A stretch of DNA of 64,000 nt. It comes from Trichomonas vaginalis G3. Taxonomy: Eukaryota > Parabasalia > Trichomonadida > Trichomonadidae. The position numbers were made by a program, and so were the translations under genes. The DNA lies in the NCBI RefSeq assembly GCF_026262505.1, contig NC_067203.1, positions 13,404,392 through 13,468,391 of the forward strand, in the 5' to 3' direction. The notes beneath the pieces are model-generated. The model searched no databases. It was not told the DNA's origin and saw nothing but the letters and a program-made list of their open reading frames with translations. The stretch's first letter is position 1; the number at the start of each line of letters is the position of its first letter. Below are positions 18,021 to 27,315 of this stretch, piece after piece.

Positions 18021-19565
18021 TTATAAGCTGACAATCTTATTAACAACCTCTTTTTCGCCACCTTTATCTGCGATAATCACAGTAACATGGCAAACATAGT
18101 CCTCATCGAAACAAAGGCCTACACCAATATCATCAACAAGGTTTAAAACAACAGATACGCAATCAGTATTATTTCTCCATTTCTTCATAACCTCCTTTGG
18201 GGCTCTAGACATTTCACGGCATGTTGTATGACTTATATCACTTAATTTGTAGCGAGGTTCAATAATATTTTGGTAAAAATCATCTTCTATTGGATTTGTA
18301 CCTTCAGATCCATTTGCTATATATTCAGAGTGTATCTGAGCAAATTTGAAGAGATCGTCATCTAAATTTAATCTAGCCAAAGAGTGTTGCTCGCGGAAAT
18401 CATTCATTTCTTCTGCAACATGCTTGGCAAGTATATGGTTATCAACAAGAACTTCGCTACCATCAATTAAAGAAGCGTGTAGTGAACGAGTTACAATTCT
18501 CACAGAACAAAGCTTATTCTTCTTGAGACAGAAGCCAATTCCAATACGATTGAACTCACCAAGAATTGCAATCGGATGCTGCGTCTGATGCATCCATTCT
18601 TCAACGATTGATTTTGGATTTGCTTTTTCAAAATCAACCTGTCCAAAATCTACATGAATATTGGATACATCATTGAAACGAGAAGACATGAATTTTTGAG
18701 TAATCTTGGTGTGATCAGCCTGACAGAACTTGTAAGCGTGCATTGAAAGATAATCATCGTACAAATATGTTTGTAAGTCGAAATCTTTTCTTATTTTGTT
18801 GACTAATTGAATGCAGCGATTTCCAAGTAATACACTTCTGAGTTCATCTCCAACTAATTGAGAATTTCCAATATATGACTTGACTGCGCAGATAACTGTA
18901 AAGAAGGATATCTTCTTGTTAGATGCCATTCCGACTCCAACAACATTGATCTTGGAAAGAAGTGCTTTTGACAAGTTTGGATCAGTTGCCCATTCATTGG
19001 CAACATCGAGAAAAGCGTGATTGGGTGAATCACTTTTGGTAACATGAGCGTAAAAGTTTGCGAAAGGCTGACTTAAAACTTCGCTTCTAACGGGCGCCGC
19101 AGAAAATTTTGTCTCACCTTTTGCCATTGCTAAAGAGTGTTTCATAGCAAGTTTACTTAAAAGAGGACTTTCTCCGATATTTCCAAGCTTATGTGAGTTT
19201 CTGAAAAGATTTATTGCTCTAATTAAAGTTGCCGAGATAGATCGATATTTAAATTTCAAAATTGATGATGGGTTTGTAAAATCGAATTGATTGAATGAAT
19301 TTTCTGTAGTTTCAGTATAACTTTGTGAAATTTCTACTTCATTATCTTCGTCATCCTCTTCATATTCTTCTTCTTCGTTTAATTTTAATTCAGTATTTGG
19401 CGTTTTTGATAAATCTTTGGTGCTATTTGTCGTGCTACCTTTTTTAGATTTGCTCAATGGACTTAGATCGTGAAGTTTCATCGATCCGCTTGATGAATTA
19501 TCAACTTCTAAGTCTCTTCGTGATTCAATACCATCTTCTTTGGTTCTATTAGCACTAGCAGACAT
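18021..19565 (-). CDS. Protein with three degenerate CAP/SCP domains (514 aa)
   Basis: After an acidic, serine-rich N-terminus (about 90 residues, with EEEEYEEDDEDNEVE) three repeats of the CAP (CRISP/antigen 5/PR-1) fold can be traced. Repeat 1 (about 100-235): LIRAINLFRNSHKLG...LAMKHSLAMAKGE...INVVGVGMA. Repeat 2 (about 240-375): QLVNKIRKDFDLQ...KFCQADH...FNRIGIGFCLKKNK. Repeat 3 (about 385-505): EEMNDFREQHSLARLNLDDDLFKFAQIHSEYIAN...VDDIGVGLCFDEDY. Most His/Glu metal-site residues of active CAP proteins are missing. There is no signal peptide, unlike secreted CAP proteins, so a cytosolic role is inferred. Trichomonads have many CAP proteins; a triple, non-secreted form is unusual. Confidence 0.72.
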   Translation of the reverse strand: MSASANRTKEDGIESRRDLEVDNSSSGSMKLHDLSPLSKSKKGSTTNSTKDLSKTPNTELKLNEEEEYEEDDEDNEVEISQSYTETTENSFNQFDFTNPSSILKFKYRSISATLIRAINLFRNSHKLGNIGESPLLSKLAMKHSLAMAKGETKFSAAPVRSEVLSQPFANFYAHVTKSDSPNHAFLDVANEWATDPNLSKALLSKINVVGVGMASNKKISFFTVICAVKSYIGNSQLVGDELRSVLLGNRCIQLVNKIRKDFDLQTYLYDDYLSMHAYKFCQADHTKITQKFMSSRFNDVSNIHVDFGQVDFEKANPKSIVEEWMHQTQHPIAILGEFNRIGIGFCLKKNKLCSVRIVTRSLHASLIDGSEVLVDNHILAKHVAEEMNDFREQHSLARLNLDDDLFKFAQIHSEYIANGSEGTNPIEDDFYQNIIEPRYKLSDISHTTCREMSRAPKEVMKKWRNNTDCVSVVLNLVDDIGVGLCFDEDYVCHVTVIIADKGGEKEVVNKIVSL

Positions 19566-20129
19566 GTTGATTCCAAGTGTAAAACCTAAATCTCTACTAA
19601 CGTCTTCCTATTCAAAATTTCAGAGAATAAATATAAAATCGAAACCGTAAGAATTACATGTTATGAATAAACATTACCATGCAAAGTGAAGTAAAATTGA
19701 TTTAAGCTGTAATTCTTTTTTGTAATTCATCAGAAGGCAAAAACAAATGATAGGTCAATTACATCTAAATGAGCCGACGCACACAAGGGACCTGTCTCTA
19801 CAGTTGAAGAATTGGAATTTGATGAAATAATTTTGTCTCTTATAATACATTGCTATATAAGTATTGCACCGTTTTCCATAAGAAATCATGTTCAGAAATA
19901 ACTCATTTCTGTCTCAAATTTTCATTTTTGGGCCTTAATACAGAGATTATGAGTGAATGTTTGAAAAAAGTTTCGTACACCAAATAAATGAAATAGCATT
20001 AACTTCGTAGGCATTGATTTTGTTACATTCTTGATAAATGAATACAATATAGAGATCGATTTATAAATGATTCCTGATAACATTTTTCTCAAACTATTTA
20101 TTTGTACAAATGCTTTATTTATCCATCAA
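19566..20129. other. Gene-free spacer
   Basis: AT-rich; contains the CAP gene upstream region and nothing else I can identify. Confidence 0.5.
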
Positions 20130-20430
20130 TGTTCGACATTTCACCCCTTTGCCTAAGTTTCCTTTCGTATGGTGAAAATTTCAATGAAATAGTTAAAAAT
20201 GGAAAAACAGCACCTAATGAAGTGGTTTAGCATGGTGAAAATATCAATGAAAAATGAGTTTTTTTTGGAGAGCCGCTCTTCAAATTACGGAACTTAACAA
20301 TAGTAAAGGAATAGTCGAACTACTTATTTCACATAGTGCAAATGCCAATCAAAAAGATAAAGATGGCAAAACTACACTTCATTATTCAACATTTTATCAA
20401 AGAAATGAAATTATGTTTCCAAAAAATTCT
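20130..20430 (+). pseudogene. Ankyrin-repeat gene remnant
   Basis: The plus strand keeps legible ankyrin pieces: YGENFNEIVKNGKTAPNE near 20,170, HGENINEK near 20,230, and LNNSKGIVELLISHSANANQKDKDGKTTLHYSTF at 20,290-20,390. The last is close to the trichomonad consensus ENNSKEIVELLISHGANINEKDKDGKTALHYAA. Stop codons interrupt the reading (for example just before the second HGEN) and no start or upstream domain remains, so this is a decayed fragment lying just left of the MULE-like element. Confidence 0.7.
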
Positions 20431-20651
20431 GATGTTCTATCTTGAACCAGGTTCATATATTCAAGATCATTATCGGTTGATAGTTTCTTTCCTAATGGGC
20501 AAATCCAGCTTTTTATATGAGCAATTGAAAATTCATGAAACATTCAAACAATAACGCAATAACATTTATAGCTTGGCCTTACCCTATAAATTATGGAATT
20601 GTGGTGCATTAATATCTTAAACAGCAAAGAGTTTCATTCAATGCATCTAAT

Positions 20652-20660
20652 CATTTTTTT
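20652..20660. repeat. 9-bp target-site duplication, left copy
   Basis: CATTTTTTT here and at 21,637-21,645 directly flank the fold-back element. Nine bases is the size expected for Mutator-type transposons. The T run lowers specificity. Confidence 0.6.
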
Positions 20661-21636
20661 GGCGTGTGGGCAATTTTAACGACATTTTTTAACGCGATAC
20701 GAGCGTAAGTCCATAGAATGTGTTTTGAGGGAAACTATAAAAATCCAAAATAGAGGTAAGTGCGCCATTATTACCTGCGAAGTTACATGGAATAAATCGA
20801 AGAGTAAGTACAAGATGATCTTGCATCTTTCCAAGTAAATGAAATTTATTAAAATTAAGATGATAATATTCATTTATAGTATGTGTATGATGTTTTTTCA
20901 AAATTTCTTCAAATAAAATGCAGAGAGAGGGTCAAAGTTGCTATTTGTCACTTTTCCACAAGTTGCTATAGTTGATCTCATTCACTGAGGTGAGAGACGC
21001 ATCTAGTGTAATGGGATAAACAATGGGATTGCTGCTCTAAGTCCTAGGTTCGAGACACATTGGCTTCATTTTTCTCTTTTTTTTGACGTAAACTATTCAA
21101 TTTTTGTGTTCTCCATTCAAATTTCAGAATTTTTTTTGCAGATTTCACGCTACATTCGAAGTTACCTTTTGTAACAACCACCACTGCCTACGAAAGACGA
21201 AAGTGTGTCACGATTTCACCCGGAAATCCGACGGTTGTTTAAGAGTAAGCACTTTTGGTCGTATATTAATTTAACTAATATGAATTTGGATTGTGCTTTC
21301 CTTATTGATGTAATGATATTTTCACTAATAAAAAATGAAATATACACAAGAAAAAAATTATTCAAAAATTATCATTGCATTTTATTTGAAGAAATTTTGA
21401 AAAAACATCATACACATACTATAAATGAATATTATCATCTTAATTTTAATAAATTTCATTTACTTGGAAAGATGCAAGATCATCTTGTACTTACTCTTCG
21501 ATTTATTCCATGTAACTTCGCAGGTAATAATGGCGCACTTACCTCTATTTTGGATTTTTATAGTTTCCCTCAAAACACATTCTATGGACTTACGCTCGTA
21601 TCGCGTTAAAAAATGTCGTTAAAATTGAACCGCGCC
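20661..21636. mobile_element. Non-autonomous fold-back, MULE-like DNA transposon (976 bp)
   Basis: Two arms of 252 bp (20,671-20,922 and 21,376-21,627) are inverted copies that appear essentially identical, with imperfect tips starting GGCGTGTGGG on the left and GGCGCGGTT on the right. The element is flanked by a 9-bp direct repeat. Long terminal inverted repeats plus a 9-bp duplication is the signature of Mutator-like elements, which are known in T. vaginalis. The interior of 453 bp has no transposase, so it would need help from an autonomous copy. The right arm together with interior sequence can be read as a 134-codon frame (ends LDFYSFPQNTFYGLTLVSR) that looks protein-like, so the arms might derive from captured coding sequence. 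Confidence 0.75.
20997..21068 (+). other. tRNA-like Pol III promoter boxes inside the MULE-like element
   Basis: A perfect A-box form TAGTGTAATGG (21,004-21,014) is followed 33 bases on by GGTTCGAGAC (21,047-21,056), a B-box form, and then T-rich sequence (21,068-21,084). The arms of a tRNA cloverleaf do not pair (acceptor and T stem fail), so this is a decayed tRNA or a tRNA-derived SINE head, not a functional tRNA gene. Confidence 0.35.
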
Positions 21637-21645
21637 CATTTTTTT
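21637..21645. repeat. 9-bp target-site duplication, right copy
   Basis: CATTTTTTT, identical to 20,652-20,660. Confidence 0.6.
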
Positions 21646-22064
21646 ACACAATTGATGTTCAGTTTCGTTATTTTGTCGTGCATAAACATACATCAATTCT
21701 TTCATTATTTCTGTTTGATTTTCTGTTTTGGAGCGCCTAAGTTGAGAAATTTAAATAATTTAAATAATTTTAACAATTTTAACAAAATCTATTATAACAA
21801 TCAATTTAAAATGTTTTCAAAAATTTCAAAACTCAATCAAATTAATTATCAAATTTAACCTCTTTAACCTCTTTGTTCTGAAATTTCATGGTCGTCAAAA
21901 ATACTAATTAATTATTATATTTGTATGCGTGATATCCATTATAATCACAAATTTTTTTGATAATCGTTTTTTCAGAAAATTTTATGAAAAACTGCATATA
22001 ACGTTTCGTCTGATGTCATAGGATTCTTTAATAAATCTGGCCATTTTTCTATTTAATCTAGATG
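21646..22064. other. AT-rich spacer upstream of the AEC carrier
   Basis: Contains an imperfect run of (T)TTAAATAATTTAAATAATTTTAACAAT units at 21,750-21,785, a low-complexity repeat. No gene. Confidence 0.5.
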
Positions 22065-22070
22065 TCACTT
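22065..22070 (+). promoter_or_regulatory. Trichomonad Inr for the AEC carrier
   Basis: TCACTT matches TCAYTW; with A at 22,067 as +1 the leader is 17 nt to the ATG at 22,084. Confidence 0.65.
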
Positions 22071-22083
22071 TTATTATTGAAAA

Positions 22084-23274
22084 ATGGGTTTGAACTTTGG
22101 TGACTTATATCAAACATTACTCGGCATTTGGACATGCTCTTTAGCTGGCTTTATCTTTGTGAAGGCTAAGATGTTTGATCCGAATGATATGAAGTTTGTT
22201 CAATACGTGGTTGATGCTTGTTTTTTGCCAGCTTATTATTTTTACATGATAGCTAATACCAAACTTAATTGGACTAACTGGAAGGAACTTGTTCCTGTCG
22301 TTGTTGTTCAATTTTTCATACATTTTGCTGTTTTCATTTATTCTATTTTTGGAAAGAACATATCTTTTGCGGAAAAGTATTTCAAATCAATCACTTCCTA
22401 TGGATTTAGCCAATGGGATGTATTCGCTTATCATATTTTAGATGAAATAGGAGCAACAAAATATCAGTATGTATCAATCATGTATGGATTTCTAGATGAG
22501 TTTATTTTCTTCCCGATCCTTAAAATACTTACATTTTACGTTAGACCAGGAAGTATGGACCTCAAATTGAGTAAAGATCAAGAAGACGACCAAGAACAAG
22601 AAGTGGATGACATTGAAGATCTAGAAGATAACACTGATGTCAAAATCGAAGTCGAAGGCTCAACAAGTTCAAATTCATCCGAACAAGTCCACGAAGAGAA
22701 CGACGATCACAACGAAGAAGTTGATGAATCAGGTAATCCTACAGGTGACCTCAAAATCAAGAGTATGGAATCGAACGATTCTTCTGATGAAGAAAAGCCA
22801 CTTTCTTTCGGATGGACAGTTTTATGGGCATTTTGCAATTCAAGAACAGTTCTTATCGTTGTTGGCCTTATATATTCAGCTACAGTTAAGGGAACAATGC
22901 CTGATTACATCAATGAGCTTGCCAAGTCATTGAGAGCTCCAACATTTCCAGCCATTCTCTTCATACTTGGTGTACAAGTTGCAAATACAAAGCTAAATGT
23001 TTGGACTCCAGGTATATTACTTTCAATATTCGAAAGATATATTTTCTGTCCATTGATCATGGCCGGACTTTGCAGAGGTCTCAACATTGATTCTTTGGTT
23101 GCTAAAGGAATGGTTATGATGTCAATCAGTCCACCAAATAACAGATCTCACCTTGCAATGGGAGATTCTGAAGCTATGGAGAAACCCAAAGCAATATATG
23201 CTTGGACAATGCTCCTTTGGCTCCCAATGTCATTCATTTGGGGTGCAATTATTATTAAAACTAATCTTGTTTAA
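22084..23274 (+). CDS. AEC/PIN-like membrane transport protein (396 aa)
   Basis: Layout is that of the auxin efflux carrier family (Mem_trans): an N-terminal bundle of hydrophobic helices (LLGIWTCSLAGFIFVKAKMF, FFIHFAVFIYSIFG), a long very acidic cytosolic loop in the middle (about residues 165-240, rich in D/E/S), and a C-terminal bundle (VLIVVGLIYSATV, FPAILFILGVQVANTK, FCPLIMAGLCRG, MVMMSISPPNNRSHLAM, WLPMSFIWGAIII). The helix break with PP near MSISPPNN resembles the substrate crossover of the family. Trichomonads have many members; the substrate is unknown and there is no reason to assume auxin. Likely in plasma or endomembranes. Confidence 0.82.
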   Translation: MGLNFGDLYQTLLGIWTCSLAGFIFVKAKMFDPNDMKFVQYVVDACFLPAYYFYMIANTKLNWTNWKELVPVVVVQFFIHFAVFIYSIFGKNISFAEKYFKSITSYGFSQWDVFAYHILDEIGATKYQYVSIMYGFLDEFIFFPILKILTFYVRPGSMDLKLSKDQEDDQEQEVDDIEDLEDNTDVKIEVEGSTSSNSSEQVHEENDDHNEEVDESGNPTGDLKIKSMESNDSSDEEKPLSFGWTVLWAFCNSRTVLIVVGLIYSATVKGTMPDYINELAKSLRAPTFPAILFILGVQVANTKLNVWTPGILLSIFERYIFCPLIMAGLCRGLNIDSLVAKGMVMMSISPPNNRSHLAMGDSEAMEKPKAIYAWTMLLWLPMSFIWGAIIIKTNLV

Positions 23275-23713
23275 TTATAGAGAACTTTATATCAATAAAC
23301 TATCATTTTATATGACAACAATGCCCCCTATTGTATTTTAATTATATTAACATTTATTTTTGACAAGATTTAAAGATATTTATTTGCAAAATGCCTAAAA
23401 ATACGAGATTCAAGTCATAAATACACTATACCTTTTATTAACTATATGTTATTCTTGAATAAGGATGATTTGAATACTAATTTTCAATCGTTAGAGAATT
23501 ATGTAAGAAAATAACAAATAATACTTATGAAAATAACGCAAAATCCTACAAAAGATATATATTTACAATGACTCGTAAAGTTATGAGAAATTAATTTTTA
23601 TCAGATAAATATAGGTTATGTTATGTAAATTAACATGATCAATTACATCTATAATATTTATTTCCAAAACAATCTATGTAGGAATAAAACAAAAAAATTA
23701 ATGAATTAAAACA
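23275..23713. other. Convergent spacer
   Basis: AT-rich 3' flanks of the carrier and the next minus-strand gene; no further feature seen. Confidence 0.6.
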
Positions 23714-25120
23714 TTATTCTTCATCATTAATGATATTATTAACTTGATAAGTCAATCCCTTCAACTCATCATCAGAGTTATCAATGAATTCATCAAGAGA
23801 AGATAAAAATAGCTCATCATGAGTTAAGTTCTGCATTAATTCCCAAAATTCATCAGTTACAGTGTTATTTGCATGCCTGTCATTAACAGCAATAACAAAT
23901 CTAAGCAGATTTTTAATAATTTCTAAATTTGTTGATGAATATATTGTTTCAAACAAATTTGATATATCAAACTGCTGTGAATATTGTGTGGAAGCATCAT
24001 TATTGAACAGAATATAAATTAAATGGAAAGTATTTGTTATGAACTCGGGAGTTGTTACTTCGCTCATAAAAACCGGTAGATATTGTGCTAATTCTGATCT
24101 AAGTAGTATATCCCAGTCGAATCCTTCTGTTTCTAAAAGTTGACATAAAATTTTGCAACTTTTGTCAAAAATTTCTAATCCGTTGATTCTTTTATGGTAT
24201 GATCTATTCCATGAACAAAGATAGTAAATAATCGTGTTATTTTTCTCATCATCAATTATTTGTTCCTCTAAAAGATATCCGAAAAAAGGAGAGGCACAAA
24301 CATTAAAAAGAACATCAAAAATATATGATTGAACACCAGAATCCATCCTTGGATCGAAAAGCGTAAACATTCTAATTAATTTAAAAACTATTCCATTTTG
24401 AACTAAATATTGGACATATTCTTCGTTTTGAAGATAACTTAATAGCTTGAATGCGCAAGAAAGTCCTTTGATGGCTTTGTTGAATACAAATGTCAAAATA
24501 TTCGGTAAATCTTCTGCTGGAATCGCTTCAACTCTAAAGAAGAACGAATATACATTGATAATTGAAGAAGCCCATTCATCATTGTATAAACATTGCTGCT
24601 GTGCTTCTAGAAGATAAGGACCACATTCTGGGCTGATTTTTATTAAATATTGCGGATTGATGGCAAAAATAGCAGTAAGTAAGTCAGTGACGCTAATCTT
24701 CGGCACTTTGGTCACTAGTTTCGTGATAATATCGAATTCAGCAAAATTTTCGAGTAAATATGCATGCTTTTTCAAAAATGAAGTAACAAGTGTGTTAATT
24801 ATCTGTATTGCAAAACTAAAAGTGGATTTTGGATTGAAAAACTTAATTGTTTCGGGATAATCTATTAAAATTTGAAGTAAAACAAAGAATTCGCGAGGTA
24901 ATTCTGTAATATCGTCAAGGTTATTTGATTGCGAATAGTTTATTAATACATTCAATTGCTCCAAACGACTTTTAATTTCTTCAAATTGTTCTGGTATTTC
25001 AAAATCTAGCAATAATAGGGCATTCATATCAAATTTGACTGTTAGATTTCGTGGGATAAATAGGAAATGAGTTTCTGATTGATCTTGCTTTTTGATATCT
25101 TTCTTTAAAGTTTCATTCAT
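23714..25120 (-). CDS. Helical (HEAT/armadillo-like) protein of unknown function (468 aa)
   Basis: An almost fully alpha-helical protein with repeated Leu/Ile/Phe-rich helices (REFFVLLQILIDYPETIKFF, YLVQNGIVFKLIRMFTLFD, FITNTFHLIYILFNND), suggesting an alpha-solenoid, and an acidic C-terminus. No family recognised. The start is set at MNETLKKDIKK because an initiator (TCATTTTTC) lies 4-11 bases before it; the upstream in-frame Met at 25,153 lies before that initiator and cannot be in the mRNA if it is used. It is followed in tandem by two other minus-strand solenoid-like genes and may be distantly related to the 493-aa neighbour by similar size and pattern. Confidence 0.7.
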   Translation of the reverse strand: MNETLKKDIKKQDQSETHFLFIPRNLTVKFDMNALLLLDFEIPEQFEEIKSRLEQLNVLINYSQSNNLDDITELPREFFVLLQILIDYPETIKFFNPKSTFSFAIQIINTLVTSFLKKHAYLLENFAEFDIITKLVTKVPKISVTDLLTAIFAINPQYLIKISPECGPYLLEAQQQCLYNDEWASSIINVYSFFFRVEAIPAEDLPNILTFVFNKAIKGLSCAFKLLSYLQNEEYVQYLVQNGIVFKLIRMFTLFDPRMDSGVQSYIFDVLFNVCASPFFGYLLEEQIIDDEKNNTIIYYLCSWNRSYHKRINGLEIFDKSCKILCQLLETEGFDWDILLRSELAQYLPVFMSEVTTPEFITNTFHLIYILFNNDASTQYSQQFDISNLFETIYSSTNLEIIKNLLRFVIAVNDRHANNTVTDEFWELMQNLTHDELFLSSLDEFIDNSDDELKGLTYQVNNIINDEE

Positions 25121-25123
25121 AAG

Positions 25124-25131
25124 AAAAATGA
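25124..25131 (-). promoter_or_regulatory. Trichomonad Inr deciding the start of the 468-aa gene
   Basis: Minus-strand TCATTTTT; +1 at 25,129 gives a leader of about 9 nt. A second TCATAT lies a few bases further upstream. Confidence 0.6.
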
Positions 25132-25153
25132 AAAATATGATACTTAAATCCAA

Positions 25154-25528
25154 CCATATCTAACATTAATATGAATTAACGAGCATTTTATAATACCAAA
25201 ATGGTTGCATTTTCCAAATCATTAGATCAGTAATGAAACTTAATATTGCTTGATACAATGCTTATAATTCAATTGTAGTATCAAGGCATTACATGTATGG
25301 ACATCTCACACAAATTTTATATACAAGTGTTATAAATATTATGCATCACATCTTCTGAAACAAAAAGGAAGACCATCCATACATGCAATATTCCATTAAT
25401 TACCGGATATCAGAGAAAATTCTTAAAATTAATATTCAAATTCAATTTGAACAGAGAAAACTCGATATTGGATAGCATAATAGTGTAAATTAAATATAAA
25501 TTCAGATACACTTCTAAACAACATATAT
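25154..25528. other. Spacer between tandem minus-strand genes
   Basis: AT-rich, no gene or repeat seen. Confidence 0.55.
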
Positions 25529-27010
25529 TTATTCTTTAATATCAGATATTTCTGTAAATTTTTGGAAAACTTCTATTTCTTCTTCAGTCATTTCTTCCAA
25601 ACCATCAAGGAAATCCAACAAATCGCTATTTATTACTTGGTCCACAATCGGATTGTCAATTGTGAACAAGCCTTTGTTAATTAACATTTCAGACAATATT
25701 AAGAGGTGTTTCATAAACTCCTTTCTATTCAACTCTGATGCAGAAATTGCTATATCACATAGATCATGCATTAATCTATTTTCCAACGGCTGAACAATTA
25801 AATCTATTGATTTTTCATTAATTAAAGCAACAAAGAATAAGAAACAATCAACTCTTTGCGATGTTGTTCCTTCTTCTGTCAATTTAAACATTAAATCAAG
25901 TATTTCTTCTTTCAAATAATTTTTCATTTCATCAGGGTTTCTATTAAATGATTCATAGAAGAATTTCGCATACATCTGTGGATAACTATTCGCATGCGTC
26001 TCTAAATTGGTTGTTTTTAAATGGTCAGTCAAATGTTTGATTATTTCAGGAGGAGGTAAGATATTTAAGTACATAACAACGGTGTAGGCAAAGTTACAGA
26101 GAGATGTATCAAAATTAAACTCATCTTTAATAGGAAAATCACCAGGATTTAAAATCAAAATTCTTTTCAATTCTTCGAAAATTTGTGGGAAAATTTCAAC
26201 TGATTTTTGATATTGGAGGCTAATTGTATTCAAAAGAGAAAGGAGTTTGGCCAGAGCCGTGATTTTTGGAAATTGATCGATAAATGATTCTTTTTGTCTG
26301 AAACACTCATTTCTTTGATCTGCATCTGATGTATTATTGATAAGTTCGTTAAATTTATCATTAATTTCCTTTTCTTTTGGCATAAAATCAATAATTGCAG
26401 AAATAAGAATAGGAAGGAATTGGCATACCTTCTGGAATATATCGGATACAAGTTCTCCCGGAATTTTATCTAATAATAGTAATAATTTTATAATAATTTG
26501 AATATTTTGAATGAAAACTTGTTGAGAATAGGTTTCCAAGCTAAATGTTACGGAAACGAGATATGAAATAAAATCATGTTCAATCATGGCGTCGCGTAAT
26601 GAAGGAAAATCATCAATTAAACTCGTAAACCAATTGGAAATAGTACTAAATATATGCATGAATTCCTCAAATTTTTGATTGTTTATAAAAAACGATAAGT
26701 TTTGAGGATCTGAGAGAAACATTTTCAGTATATTTGAGATATTGAAGTCTAATTTGTTACTTTTGAAATGAAATTCAACGATGAGGTATATTATTTCTAC
26801 TGGTATATCGATATTTTGTTTTTGAAATAGAGATATCTTCTCAAAATAATCTCTAATTATTTCTAATGGAGTTGATTCATCATTTAGTGCAGAATCAAGT
26901 GATTCATAGAATTCATTGACATCACCAGACATCAAATCTTGGTCACTAATGTCTTCCTCTTCTTCCAACTTTTTTGTATTTTTTGGATCTTCGATTTTAT
27001 ATTCATTCAT
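25529..27010 (-). CDS. Helical (HEAT/armadillo-like) protein of unknown function (493 aa)
   Basis: Acidic N- and C-termini (KKLEEEEDISDQDLMS; EEMTEEEIEVFQKF) enclose a long run of amphipathic helices (VEIIYLIVEFHFKSNKL, FIQNIQIIIKLLLLLDK, FPQIFEELKRILIL), again suggesting an alpha-solenoid scaffold. No motif identifies it. An initiator TCATTAT ends directly at the start codon, giving a leader of only about 5 nt, which is typical for trichomonads. Similar size and general plan to the preceding gene suggest an old tandem duplication, but I see no aligned blocks that prove it. Confidence 0.7.
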   Translation of the reverse strand: MNEYKIEDPKNTKKLEEEEDISDQDLMSGDVNEFYESLDSALNDESTPLEIIRDYFEKISLFQKQNIDIPVEIIYLIVEFHFKSNKLDFNISNILKMFLSDPQNLSFFINNQKFEEFMHIFSTISNWFTSLIDDFPSLRDAMIEHDFISYLVSVTFSLETYSQQVFIQNIQIIIKLLLLLDKIPGELVSDIFQKVCQFLPILISAIIDFMPKEKEINDKFNELINNTSDADQRNECFRQKESFIDQFPKITALAKLLSLLNTISLQYQKSVEIFPQIFEELKRILILNPGDFPIKDEFNFDTSLCNFAYTVVMYLNILPPPEIIKHLTDHLKTTNLETHANSYPQMYAKFFYESFNRNPDEMKNYLKEEILDLMFKLTEEGTTSQRVDCFLFFVALINEKSIDLIVQPLENRLMHDLCDIAISASELNRKEFMKHLLILSEMLINKGLFTIDNPIVDQVINSDLLDFLDGLEEMTEEEIEVFQKFTEISDIKE

Positions 27011-27017
27011 ATAATGA
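27011..27017 (-). promoter_or_regulatory. Trichomonad Inr for the 493-aa gene
   Basis: Minus-strand TCATTAT immediately before the ATG at 27,010. Confidence 0.6.
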
Positions 27018-27315
27018 AAGCTAAAGTAGTAAAGAAATTAAATACAGGTAAAAATTTATCACAGTAGATATTAAATCCGATATTTAGCAGTATATTTTTG
27101 AGATATAATTTCATATTTAGATTCTGAATTTAAAATGAATATCAAATTCTAATACCCTCTACTTGGCCTAGATTTTTTTAATTCTAAGAAGCTCTAATTT
27201 GTAAAATGTTAGGAAAACTAACAAGAAATATTGAAAAAAGTAAGGCCAACATAATGAAAACCATGAGATTTCATCCTTTAAAGGTAATATCACGAACAAA
27301 ACAAAAAATTATTCA
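27018..27315. other. Spacer
   Basis: AT-rich, no feature seen. Confidence 0.5.

Noticed and set aside
20676-20901. Minus-strand frames in the left arm of the fold-back element as separate genes
   Set aside because: They are the mirror image of the right-arm frame and have no start signals of their own.
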